A stretch of DNA of 64,000 bases from assembly GCA_964609215.1 (NCBI GenBank), contig CAZSQZ010000002.1, positions 186,001 to 250,000 on the forward strand. The letters run 5' to 3'. The stretch's first letter is position 1. Each line of letters opens with the position of its first letter. Below, piece after piece: positions 8,131 through 16,168 of this stretch. A model generated the notes under the pieces. It saw only the letters and a program-made list of their open reading frames with translations. It was not told the origin of the DNA and searched no databases. The stretch is from JABDKJ01 sp964609215. GTDB lineage: Bacteria > Bacteroidota > Bacteroidia > Flavobacteriales_D > JABDKJ01. A program made the position numbers and the translations under genes.

Positions 8131-9774
8131 CTAATTAGATACTTTGTTACCGTTTTTATAGACAATTTCTTCGATAATGCTTCCTCGTTTAGAATATCGA
8201 ATCATTTTTCCGTTGCGTACATTATTAGAAAAATTGCTCTCTGCTTGTTTTTGACCATGAGGATAATAATCCGTTACTAAACCGTTTAATTTACCATCAG
8301 AGTAGAAACAGGTTCTCATTTTAGCACCGTGTTCAAAAAAATAAGTCCAGGAGCCATTTGGTTTATTATCATAATAGGAGCCTTCCGAAATGCGAATACC
8401 ATCTGAATTATAGTTTATCCATTTACCATTTTTAATTCCATCCTTGTAATATCCTTCCTCTTCCATTCGACCTTTATCATCCCAATGCTTCCAATAACCT
8501 GTTTTGTTATTCATAACCCAATTTCCGAGATAACTTTCTTTTCCATTCTCATGCCAACCTTTCCATTGGCCATCCAAAAGGCCATCTTTAAAAGTCCCTT
8601 CATCTCTTTTTTGACCACTTTCATACCAAGAAGTCCAAAGACCGTTTTCTAATCCTCTGTGATAAGGGCCTTCTTGTAGTTTTTCTCCAGTTTCGAACCA
8701 AGTTGTCCAAAGCTCGTTTTTTAGATCTTCTATGAAAGAACCTGATTTCCACTTCTTTCCATCCTGATAAAAATATTCCCAAAAACCTGTTTTCTTTCCT
8801 CCCAGATAATGGCCTTGATAATTGAGCTGACCATTTTCATACCATGCCTTCCACATTTCATCTTGGTAACCATTGAGGAAATTGCCAAGCAATTCTTCTT
8901 TACCATCTGCATAAAACCATCTCCATTCTCCACTTTTTTCTCCGTTCACATATTGGCCTTCAATATTCAATTCTCCATTTGCAAAATTTAAAAGGTAGGT
9001 TCCTTCTAACTTATCGTTCTTAAAATTCTGCTTTTGTTTTAGCTTTCCATTCCTATAGTAATATAACCATTCTCCTTTTCTATTTCCATTTTCAAAAGCG
9101 CCAGAGATACTCAATTTACCACTGTAGAAATGTTCCTTAAATGGCCCAGTAATTCTTCCTTCAGTATAGGTATACTCTTCCTTTACCACACCATTATCAT
9201 ATAGAGCTTTTCTAACACCATTTCCATTCACCACTGTTTTTTCGCCTTTCTCATTAAAATAAGATTGCATTAAAATCTCACCTGCTTTATAGTTCTTTCT
9301 TGTGAAAGTATATCCCTCTGCGGGAGAATAGGTACTTTCAGTTGCCTCTCCTTTTTCATGGCTTTGCACCATGAGCGTATCCCCAGATTCTCTAAAATAA
9401 ACCCATTCTCCAAACTTGATGTCTCCTATATAATTGCCTACTTCTTTTTTCTTTCCATTTCTGTAAAAAGAGGTTAAGGTACTATCTAATCTTCCCCATT
9501 TAAAAAACCCTTGAGTTTGTAATTGACCATTCTCAAAATACATTTCATGAGGACCTTCCAGCTTTCCAAATTTATAATTGGCTTTTTCTTGAAGTGTTCC
9601 GTTATCATGAAAATAATTCCATGCTCCATGCTCCAAGCCGTTTAGATATTTACCTTGAATACGGATAATAGTAGAGTCTTCATCCCAATATTCTAAATAA
9701 GGCTGTACCTGAGCGGTGGAAGAAACACCAACAACTAGTAAAAATAATAGTGCCAAGGAATTGAATGCTTTCAT
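8131..9774 (-). CDS. Large YwqK/MORN-like repeat protein, secreted or surface
   Basis: A 547-residue protein with a signal peptide (about 1-21, ending in STAQ). The rest is almost entirely tandem repeats of about 23-24 residues, each with a core like G-x-W-x-x-(W/Y)-(Y/H)-x-(N/S)-G-(Q/K)-x-x-x-x-G-x-(Y/F). I count about 19 copies. Such proteins are named toxin-antitoxin system YwqK-family antitoxin by database rules, but nothing here suggests a toxin-antitoxin role. The fold is expected to be an extended MORN-like beta sheet. Function is unknown; surface binding or envelope scaffolding is possible. A shorter relative is encoded at 52142-52573. A TATTTTTG box at 9788-9795 may be its promoter. 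Confidence 0.85.
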   Translation of the reverse strand: MKAFNSLALLFLLVVGVSSTAQVQPYLEYWDEDSTIIRIQGKYLNGLEHGAWNYFHDNGTLQEKANYKFGKLEGPHEMYFENGQLQTQGFFKWGRLDSTLTSFYRNGKKKEVGNYIGDIKFGEWVYFRESGDTLMVQSHEKGEATESTYSPAEGYTFTRKNYKAGEILMQSYFNEKGEKTVVNGNGVRKALYDNGVVKEEYTYTEGRITGPFKEHFYSGKLSISGAFENGNRKGEWLYYYRNGKLKQKQNFKNDKLEGTYLLNFANGELNIEGQYVNGEKSGEWRWFYADGKEELLGNFLNGYQDEMWKAWYENGQLNYQGHYLGGKKTGFWEYFYQDGKKWKSGSFIEDLKNELWTTWFETGEKLQEGPYHRGLENGLWTSWYESGQKRDEGTFKDGLLDGQWKGWHENGKESYLGNWVMNNKTGYWKHWDDKGRMEEEGYYKDGIKNGKWINYNSDGIRISEGSYYDNKPNGSWTYFFEHGAKMRTCFYSDGKLNGLVTDYYPHGQKQAESNFSNNVRNGKMIRYSKRGSIIEEIVYKNGNKVSN

Positions 9775-9787
9775 AAAATCTTTAACC

Positions 9788-9795
9788 CAAAAATA
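9788..9795 (-). promoter_or_regulatory. Candidate -7 box of the YwqK-repeat gene
   Basis: The minus strand reads TATTTTTG, matching TAnnTTTG, and ends 13 bases before the ATG at 9774. No clear -33 TTTG was found at the expected distance. Confidence 0.35.
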
Positions 9796-9852
9796 GATTG
9801 AAAATTGTTATAAAAATCATTTCATATAAATTGATTTTAATTAATTTCAAAC

Positions 9853-10359
9853 ATGAAACCAATCGAAGGAGATTATAATGCTTACTATGAAACATATGTT
9901 TCTAAAGCTCCTAATTTTGAAATACTGGAAGCCTTATCTATTAGTAAAAATGAGGTCATTTCCATATTCAATGATATTTCTGAGGAAAAGAGCGGCTATG
10001 CTTATGCTGAAGGTAAGTGGACCATAAAAGAACTGCTATCTCACATGATAGACTCAGAAAGAATTTTTGCTTATCGCGCTTTACGTGTCTCTAGAAATGA
10101 CGCTACTCCTTTACCGGGTTTTGAACAGGATGATTATGTACCCCAGAGCAATGCTAATAATAGAAGACTGGAAGAACTGCTGAATGAATATGAACTTGTT
10201 AGAAACAGCACTTTAGCTTTATTCGAATCTTTTTCTGACGAGATGCTGCAAAGAAGGGGCACAGCCAGCAATAGCCCAATTACTGTGAATGCTTTAGCCT
10301 ATATTATTTCAGGGCACGAAAGACATCATATAGAGGTTTTAAAGGAGAGATATCTTTAA
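9853..10359 (+). CDS. DinB-family protein
   Basis: A 168-residue four-helix DinB/YfiT-like protein. The three metal-binding histidines typical of the family can be placed: one in LLSHMIDSERIFAYR and two in GHERHHIEVLKERY at the C terminus. Members include thiol-dependent transferases and many proteins of unknown function. No signal peptide, so cytoplasmic. It is followed three bases later by tsaE and then an acyltransferase gene, so it probably heads a three-gene operon whose members are not obviously related. Confidence 0.88.
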   Translation: MKPIEGDYNAYYETYVSKAPNFEILEALSISKNEVISIFNDISEEKSGYAYAEGKWTIKELLSHMIDSERIFAYRALRVSRNDATPLPGFEQDDYVPQSNANNRRLEELLNEYELVRNSTLALFESFSDEMLQRRGTASNSPITVNALAYIISGHERHHIEVLKERYL

Positions 10360-10362
10360 TTT

Positions 10363-10779
10363 TTGCATTTCACTGTAAACCATATTTCCGAACTGGCAGA
10401 GGTTGCAAGTTCAGTTATTGAGTTGATGAAAGAGTACCGGATATTTCTTTTAAATGGAGAAATGGGAGTTGGAAAAACTACTTTCATGAAAACACTTGGT
10501 CAACAATTGCAATTGAAAGATGAAGTAAATTCACCTACCTATTCTATCGCAAATGAATATGTGTTACCCAATGAAAAAAAGCTTTTTCATTTTGATCTCT
10601 ACCGAATTAAGGAAATGGAAGAACTATTGGAAATGGGCTTTGAAGAATATATCTATTCAGATGATTATTGCTTTATTGAGTGGCCACAGATTGCAAGAGA
10701 ATTGCTCCCTGATAATCTGGCACAAATAAATATTCAGGTAAAAAATGAAGTGAGATTTATCGAACTACTTACTTCATAA
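10363..10779 (+). CDS. tsaE: tRNA threonylcarbamoyladenosine biosynthesis ATPase TsaE
   Basis: A 138-residue TsaE, the ATPase that works with TsaB and TsaD to make the t6A modification on ANN-decoding tRNAs. Walker A is GEMGVGKTTF near residue 30. The family motifs SPTYSIANEY and HFDLYRI follow, with FIEWPQIARELLP near the end. The start is a TTG three bases after the DinB stop; no better start is available without losing the N-terminal strand. It is linked to the acyltransferase gene by a two-base gap. Confidence 0.95.
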   Translation: MHFTVNHISELAEVASSVIELMKEYRIFLLNGEMGVGKTTFMKTLGQQLQLKDEVNSPTYSIANEYVLPNEKKLFHFDLYRIKEMEELLEMGFEEYIYSDDYCFIEWPQIARELLPDNLAQINIQVKNEVRFIELLTS

Positions 10780-10781
10780 GA

Positions 10782-11834
10782 ATGGGTTATCTAAAACAAA
10801 TTGATTCTTTTAGATTTTTTGCTGCACTTGCTGTTTTAATGAGTCATTGGCTTCATAATGTACCCTTAATTGAATCTCTAGGTCTTGGTTTTATTGGGGT
10901 CGATTTCTTCTTTGTAATAAGTGGTTTCCTAATTTCCTTTCAACTCTATAAATTAAAAGATTCTGTTGACGTTAAGAAAATAAGTAAGGCAAAAGGATAT
11001 CTTAATTTCATACTAAGAAGAGCATTCAGAATTTTTCCGCTGTACTATTTTGTACTTATTCTAGCCACCGTATTTAATAAGGGAGAAATTAGAGATGCAT
11101 TTTTCTATAACTTAAGTTATATGTCCAATTTTTACTTTATCAAAGTTCAAAATTGGAACGGTATATTTTCTCATTTCTGGTCACTTGCCGTTGAAGAACA
11201 TTTCTATTTGTTCTGGCCTTTAATAATTATTTTATTGAGAAAGAAGAGTGTCCCTATCATTTTGATTACTCTGAGCCTTTTCTCCTTATTCTTCAGGCTA
11301 TTTATATTTTCTAAAAGTCCTGACTATTTTTCTGTACATATTCATACACTTTCATGCATAGATGTCTTTATGTTTGGTGCTGCACTAGCCTATTTCTACA
11401 AAAACAAAAACACGGCTTTCTTGCAATTTTTCTCCAACAAAAGAAATCGCTGGCTCATACTTCTCGCTCTTTTCATTGTTTACGGTCTTTTTATTACTCA
11501 GAATGACTGGGTCTATTTCAACTGGGTTTATTTTAGAACACTTTTTGGAATTTTTTCAGCGGGTTTATTGGGTCTTCTTGTTATTGGGTTTAAGGGCTTT
11601 GCAGGAAAGATATTTGAGAATCCTTTATTAATCAGAGGGGGTAAGTGGTCCTACGCCATTTACTTATTACACAATTTTATTCCAGGTATGCTTTTAGAGA
11701 TAAAAAAATTCAACCTTCATATAGGTATTCGTTTTATCATTTACCTTGCTGTCACCATTATCTTGAGTGGATTGCTACATAAGTTTATTGAAAACCCTAT
11801 TCGTAAAATCGGAAAGAGGTTTAAGATTGCTTAG
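10782..11834 (+). CDS. Acyltransferase-3 family membrane protein
   Basis: A 350-residue integral membrane acyltransferase (OafA/NodX type) with about ten predicted helices. The N terminus, IDSFRFFAALAVLMSHW, contains the conserved R and H of the family. GVDFFFVISGFLIS and LAVEEHFYLFWPL are the other diagnostic segments. Members O-acetylate lipopolysaccharide, exopolysaccharide or peptidoglycan precursors. No glycan-synthesis genes are nearby, so the acceptor is unknown. It is the third gene of the DinB-tsaE unit. Confidence 0.93.
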   Translation: MGYLKQIDSFRFFAALAVLMSHWLHNVPLIESLGLGFIGVDFFFVISGFLISFQLYKLKDSVDVKKISKAKGYLNFILRRAFRIFPLYYFVLILATVFNKGEIRDAFFYNLSYMSNFYFIKVQNWNGIFSHFWSLAVEEHFYLFWPLIIILLRKKSVPIILITLSLFSLFFRLFIFSKSPDYFSVHIHTLSCIDVFMFGAALAYFYKNKNTAFLQFFSNKRNRWLILLALFIVYGLFITQNDWVYFNWVYFRTLFGIFSAGLLGLLVIGFKGFAGKIFENPLLIRGGKWSYAIYLLHNFIPGMLLEIKKFNLHIGIRFIIYLAVTIILSGLLHKFIENPIRKIGKRFKIA

Positions 11835-11928
11835 AATCCAAGTACCAATCACAATCTTGTTGTAACAACTCAAATGGCCTGGTGGTGATTTAAGCGACTA
11901 ATTTTGACCTTATCATTTGTTTAGAAAA

Positions 11929-11962
11929 TTGCCTCGCTATCCCCTTTGCATTCTTACCTTTG
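11929..11962 (+). promoter_or_regulatory. Probable promoter of the metallophosphoesterase gene
   Basis: TTG at 11929-11931, a 23-base spacer and TACCTTTG at 11955-11962 resemble the Bacteroidota promoter. The box ends 30 bases before the ATG at 11993. The same TTG-to-TAnnTTTG spacing is seen before metG. Confidence 0.45.
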
Positions 11963-11992
11963 CACCCTAATTATTATAGGCGTAATATCTAA

Positions 11993-13228
11993 ATGAGTAT
12001 TTATTATCTGATACTTTATGGAACGGCATTTTTGCTTCTGTATTCCTACCGAACGGTTCATATTGTTTCCCATAATTGGAGCAAAGGGTCAAAATGGACA
12101 GTAAGAATAGCCTTTCTTCTTATTACCATTTTTGTGTATGCTACTACTTCATATATTTCAGTTAATAGGAGCGAATACAGAGACAACGAATTTTTGATGA
12201 ACTATAGAACAATTGGTGCTCTTACACTTACCGTTACCTTGCTTTCTATTTCGATTTTTCAACTTATCGCTGATTTAATATTACTTTTTAGATATATAAC
12301 TTTCAAAACAATTCCGCCAAAAAAGGAAGGTCAAATGAAAAGGCGAACTTTTATGAACAAGGTCGCTTTGGGAGTGGGTGGTTTAATGCTTGGAGCTTTT
12401 CTTCACGGAACTACGAAAGGGCGCTTTGGCTGGAAGATAATGCGCAATAATTTATCTTTTGATAATCTTCCTAAAGCTTTTGATGGAATGAAAATTGTGC
12501 AAATCTCAGATCTGCATTTGGGCAGTTTCAAAAGCAATTTCGACCCCCTGAAAGAAGCGATAGAGATGGTCAATGAGTTAGAACCGGATTACATTTTTTT
12601 CACAGGCGATCTTGTTAATGAATCGCCTGACGAAGCGGAACCCTGGATTAACATTATAAGAAATTTAAAGGCGAAGAGGGGCAAATATGCAATCCTTGGA
12701 AATCATGATTACGGCTGGGGAAGAATGACAGAAGAAGAAAAAGATGAAAATAGTGCTGGTGTTATTGAAATGAATCAGCGAATGGACTTTAAAGTACTGG
12801 CCAATGAACATGATATTCTAGAAAAAGACGGTGAAAAAATAGGTCTTGTTGGAGTGGAAAATTGGGGCCATACCAAAGAAAACTGGTTTCCTAAAAGAGG
12901 TGATTATAAGGTAGCAGTAGAAGGAATGGAAGAAGTACCCTTTAAAATTCTATTGAGCCATGATCCAACGCATTGGGATCATCATATTTTGGAAAAAGAA
13001 AATGTAGATCTCACACTCTCTGGACATACGCATGGCGGGCAAATGGGTATTCGTATACCGGGACTTTTGGAATTAAGTGCTGCAAGATTTTTCTATAAAA
13101 GATATGCAGGTGCTTATTCTAAAGGCAAACAACATCTATATGTTAACAGAGGAATGGGTTTTTTAATTTTCCCCGGTCGTGTAGGCATGCCACCTGAAAT
13201 TACTCTTCATCAAATAAATAGAGCTTAG
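11993..13228 (+). CDS. Membrane-anchored metallophosphoesterase
   Basis: A 411-residue protein with three hydrophobic helices in the first 100 residues. A KRRTFMNKVALGVGG segment at about 111 resembles a buried twin-arginine-like helix. A calcineurin-like phosphoesterase domain follows, with all metal-binding blocks: ISDLHLG (DxH), FTGDLVNE, LGNHDYG, LLSHDP and SGHTHGGQ. Relatives include YkuE/YaeI-type enzymes such as UDP-2,3-diacylglucosamine or phospholipid hydrolases; the substrate here is not known. The last bases (13225-13228) overlap the end of the convergent pseudouridine synthase gene. Confidence 0.92.
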   Translation: MSIYYLILYGTAFLLLYSYRTVHIVSHNWSKGSKWTVRIAFLLITIFVYATTSYISVNRSEYRDNEFLMNYRTIGALTLTVTLLSISIFQLIADLILLFRYITFKTIPPKKEGQMKRRTFMNKVALGVGGLMLGAFLHGTTKGRFGWKIMRNNLSFDNLPKAFDGMKIVQISDLHLGSFKSNFDPLKEAIEMVNELEPDYIFFTGDLVNESPDEAEPWINIIRNLKAKRGKYAILGNHDYGWGRMTEEEKDENSAGVIEMNQRMDFKVLANEHDILEKDGEKIGLVGVENWGHTKENWFPKRGDYKVAVEGMEEVPFKILLSHDPTHWDHHILEKENVDLTLSGHTHGGQMGIRIPGLLELSAARFFYKRYAGAYSKGKQHLYVNRGMGFLIFPGRVGMPPEITLHQINRA

Positions 13229-14199
13229 AGCTTCATTTTTAAGAAGTTAATTTCTTTCTCGGTTAAAAATCTGTACTTACCTCTTGGAATATCTTTTTTA
13301 GTTAAACCAGCAAATAGAACACGATCAAGCTTTGTGACATTATAGCCTAAATGTTCAAACATTCTTCTTACGATTCTATTTCTCCCCATATGCATCATTA
13401 CACCAACTTGATCTTTTTTATTGGTTACATAACTTACCTCATCTGCTGAAGCATAACCATCTTCCATCTTTAGACCATCCACTAACTTTTGAAGTTCAGA
13501 AGCTTTTATATTCTTATCTAGAGTGGCGTGATAGAGCTTTTGTACATTCCTTTTTGGGTGCATGAGTTTGTTGGCGAGTTCTCCATCATTTGTAAACAAC
13601 AATAGGCCCGTAGTATTTCGGTCGAGTCTTCCCACAGGGTAAATTCTCTCCTTGCATGCATTATCAACTAAATGCATTACCGTTCTTCTATTTTTGGGAT
13701 CTTTTGAGGTAGTAATATAATTCTTGGGCTTATTCAATAAAAGGTAAACATGTTTTTCTCCCGCCAAAGTCTCATCCCCAACCATGACTTTATCATTCGG
13801 ATCTATCCGTGTGCCCAGTTGAGTCACAATTTTGCCATTTACGCTGACTGAACCCGACTCTATTAAAGTATCCGCTTCTCTTCTTGAACACACTCCAGAA
13901 TTTGCAATGAATTTATTCAACCGAACTAAACCATCATCTCTTTTGGGAGCATTGACTCTTTTCTTTCTTTTGAAGGAAATCTGCTTAACATTCCTATCTT
14001 TTTCCTTAAAAAAACTCTTTTTTTGAGAATCGGATTTTTTTACATCCTTAGATTTAAAGGATTTATCACCTCCTTTTGCCTTAGAAAAGGAACTTTTTGC
14101 GCTTCCCCTCTCGCCTCTTTTGGGCTTAGCGAAGGATTTTTTTTGGCTTCCCAGCTTATTCATTGCGCAAAAGAAGTCATTTAAGGCATATAAATCCAC
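13225..14199 (-). CDS. rRNA pseudouridine synthase, RsuA/RluB family
   Basis: A 324-residue enzyme. The first 90 or so residues are a Lys/Arg/Ser-rich tail (repeated KKSF-type elements) likely to bind RNA, an extension common in Bacteroidota homologues. An S4 domain follows (VRLNKFIANSGVCSRREAD, about 96-130). The RsuA/RluB catalytic domain has GRLDRNTTGLLLFTNDG at about residue 190, containing the catalytic Asp, and MGRNRIVRRMFEHLGY near the end. It probably converts a 23S rRNA uridine to pseudouridine as RluB does, though RluE/RluF-like specificity cannot be excluded. Its start shares a base with the end of yraN. Confidence 0.92.
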   Translation of the reverse strand: MDLYALNDFFCAMNKLGSQKKSFAKPKRGERGSAKSSFSKAKGGDKSFKSKDVKKSDSQKKSFFKEKDRNVKQISFKRKKRVNAPKRDDGLVRLNKFIANSGVCSRREADTLIESGSVSVNGKIVTQLGTRIDPNDKVMVGDETLAGEKHVYLLLNKPKNYITTSKDPKNRRTVMHLVDNACKERIYPVGRLDRNTTGLLLFTNDGELANKLMHPKRNVQKLYHATLDKNIKASELQKLVDGLKMEDGYASADEVSYVTNKKDQVGVMMHMGRNRIVRRMFEHLGYNVTKLDRVLFAGLTKKDIPRGKYRFLTEKEINFLKMKL

Positions 14200-14558
14200 T
14201 AAATAGTTGGAAAAAAAGCATCTTCCACATGATCTATTGTGGTTTCTTTTTTGTTAAGAATTATACCGATAATATCGAAACGTGATTCGTTTTCTAAGTT
14301 TTTCGATAAAATGTATTCATTAGCCGTTCTAATGATCACCTTTCTTTTACTCTTATTAACCGCCATTACTGGGTCTCCAGTATAATTTGTTTGTCTAGTT
14401 TTAACCTCTACAAATACAATTAAATCATCCTTTTCTGCAATTATATCTATTTCCTCTCTACCAAATCTCCAATTTCGCTCTAATATCAAGTAACCATTCT
14501 TTTGAAGATGCGTACAAGCAATCAGTTCGCCTTGGCGGCCTAATAATTGATTTTCCAA
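14199..14558 (-). CDS. YraN/UPF0102 family nuclease-like protein
   Basis: A 119-residue protein with the Holliday-junction-resolvase-like fold. The key motif is GREEIDIIAEKDDLIVFVEVKTR, which supplies the Asp and ExK of a PD-(D/E)XK nuclease site. The start is a TTG at 14558; in-frame sequence upstream meets a stop at 14579-14577, so no longer start exists. The divergent DUF4412 gene begins only 20 bases away, so both promoters must lie within or across the other gene. Biochemical function is unproven in most bacteria. Confidence 0.92.
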   Translation of the reverse strand: MENQLLGRQGELIACTHLQKNGYLILERNWRFGREEIDIIAEKDDLIVFVEVKTRQTNYTGDPVMAVNKSKRKVIIRTANEYILSKNLENESRFDIIGIILNKKETTIDHVEDAFFPTI

Positions 14559-14578
14559 GTATTTAAAATTAGTGTATT

Positions 14579-15235
14579 ATGAAATTAAGAAATCTTGTAG
14601 GAACAGCAGTAGCAATCGTTCTTTGTTTCGGTTTTGCTGGAACTGTAAATGCTCAGTCTTTTGAAGGAACCATATCTTTTAAAAAATCTGTAGGCCCTAT
14701 TACGGCTAACTACACGTATTATGTGAAAGGAGACAAAGTTAGAATCGAAGAAATCGATGAAGACGGAAATGTACAGGGAATAATGTTGGTTAACACAAGC
14801 GAAAACGAAGTGCTAGCCTTGAGCCCGGAAAGAAAGATGTTTATTGAGGTTCCGAATAAAAGACCAAATAGAAAAACAGATCTTTCGATTGAGGAAACTA
14901 AGAATACCAAGAAAATCTTAGGAATGGAATGTAAAGAATGGAAGGTTATCAGTGCAGAAGATAATAGAGAAATCTCTTATTGGTTAGCAAATAATAATTT
15001 CGAATTCTTTGTTCCTATGTTAAAGACATTGAATAGAAAAGACAAGTTAGCTGTTTTCTTCTTGAAATTGCCAAATCAAAGCGGAGCTTTCCCTATGTTA
15101 GGAGTTGAGTCTCAAGAAGATGGAACAGAATTGACAAAATTAGAAGTGAAAGAGGTAGATGAAACAACTCTTTCAAACGATTTATTTACTATTCCTAGTG
15201 GATACACAAAATTCGAAAGAGAAGCTAGAAATTAA
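14579..15235 (+). CDS. DUF4412 domain-containing secreted protein
   Basis: A 218-residue protein with a signal peptide (about 1-25, cleavage after VNAQ). One domain follows, of the DUF4412 type: SFEGTISFKK, a KGDKVRIEE segment, then GMECKEWKV and a predicted periplasmic beta-rich body. This family is widespread in Bacteroidota and resembles LolA-like lipoprotein-binding folds, but no activity is established. The end overlaps the convergent LD-carboxypeptidase gene by 11 bases (15225-15235). Confidence 0.85.
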   Translation: MKLRNLVGTAVAIVLCFGFAGTVNAQSFEGTISFKKSVGPITANYTYYVKGDKVRIEEIDEDGNVQGIMLVNTSENEVLALSPERKMFIEVPNKRPNRKTDLSIEETKNTKKILGMECKEWKVISAEDNREISYWLANNNFEFFVPMLKTLNRKDKLAVFFLKLPNQSGAFPMLGVESQEDGTELTKLEVKEVDETTLSNDLFTIPSGYTKFEREARN

Positions 15236-16118
15236 TCTGAGCTCCATTATCGTCAACAACAAGTTTTGCTTGACGACCTAGTATCAGACAACGATTGTCT
15301 TTTTGGTGACCTGCCGGAAAGTCATAACAAATAGGAAAATGAAACTGTGAAACAGCTTCCGATATTATTTCGGGAGCTGTTTTTCCATATGGAATAATAT
15401 TGTCATTCATATCTGTCATTCCACCGACAATTAATCCTGCCAGATTATTTAATTTGTTGCTCTTCTTTAGGTTCTGCATCATTCTATCTACATGATACAG
15501 ATACTCATCCAGATCCTCCAGAAATAAAATCTTTCCATTGGTATCAATATCCGAGTTGGTTCCAGACAAGCTGTAGAGTATAGATAAATTGCCACCGACA
15601 ATTTCACCAACACATTGCCCCACCCTATTTAGCTTATTTGCAGCAGATATAACTTCATATTTTTCTCCAAAAAGGGCCTTTTTCATACTCTCTAAAGAAA
15701 GTTGTGAATTGGTGGAAAAATTGATAGGCATTGAACAATGTAAACTCTGCACACCCAAATTATGAACGTGATTGTGTAAGGCAGTAATATCTGAATACCC
15801 ACATAACCATATAGGGTTTTCAATGAATCTAGAATAATCGAGTTTATCAATAATGCGAACACTACCATAACCTCCACGAGCAAATATTACCGCTTTAACT
15901 TCATCATCATCAATTGCATCTTGCAAATCAGCAGACCTTTTATGATCTGTTCCAGCAAATTGATGATGACTTTCAAAAAGATTTTTTCCTAACTGTACAC
16001 GTAGCCCCCATTCCGCAAAAACATTTATTGCAGGTTCAATTTCTTCCCGACTAATCTTACGTGCAGAACTGACAATTCTGATGGCATCTCCATCTTTCAA
16101 AGGTCTTGGGCTTTTCAT
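15225..16118 (-). CDS. ldcA: Muramoyltetrapeptide LD-carboxypeptidase (S66 family)
   Basis: A 297-residue peptidase that trims the D-Ala from cytoplasmic murein tetrapeptides during cell-wall recycling. The catalytic set expected for S66 enzymes can be placed: the nucleophile Ser in CGYSDITAL, the Glu in FLEDLDEYLYHVDRM, and the His in DFPAGHQKDNRCLILG. Other family marks are ARGGYGSVRI and GGNLSILYSLSGT. There is no signal peptide, in keeping with a cytoplasmic enzyme. The metG promoter box lies just upstream on the other strand. Confidence 0.93.
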   Translation of the reverse strand: MKSPRPLKDGDAIRIVSSARKISREEIEPAINVFAEWGLRVQLGKNLFESHHQFAGTDHKRSADLQDAIDDDEVKAVIFARGGYGSVRIIDKLDYSRFIENPIWLCGYSDITALHNHVHNLGVQSLHCSMPINFSTNSQLSLESMKKALFGEKYEVISAANKLNRVGQCVGEIVGGNLSILYSLSGTNSDIDTNGKILFLEDLDEYLYHVDRMMQNLKKSNKLNNLAGLIVGGMTDMNDNIIPYGKTAPEIISEAVSQFHFPICYDFPAGHQKDNRCLILGRQAKLVVDDNGAQINF

Positions 16119-16139
16119 ATAGTCAAATAACTATCTTTG
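16106..16139 (+). promoter_or_regulatory. Probable promoter of metG
   Basis: TTG at 16106-16108, a 23-base spacer and TATCTTTG at 16132-16139 form a good Bacteroidota promoter. It ends 29 bases before the metG start and overlaps the first codons of the divergent ldcA gene. Confidence 0.5.
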
Positions 16140-16168
16140 CGCGAAGATAAAATCTGAGCCAGTATAAA

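Noticed and set aside
8131..9774. Toxin-antitoxin assignment of the YwqK-repeat protein
   Set aside because: It has a signal peptide, is very long, and no toxin-like partner gene is adjacent; the label comes only from family naming.
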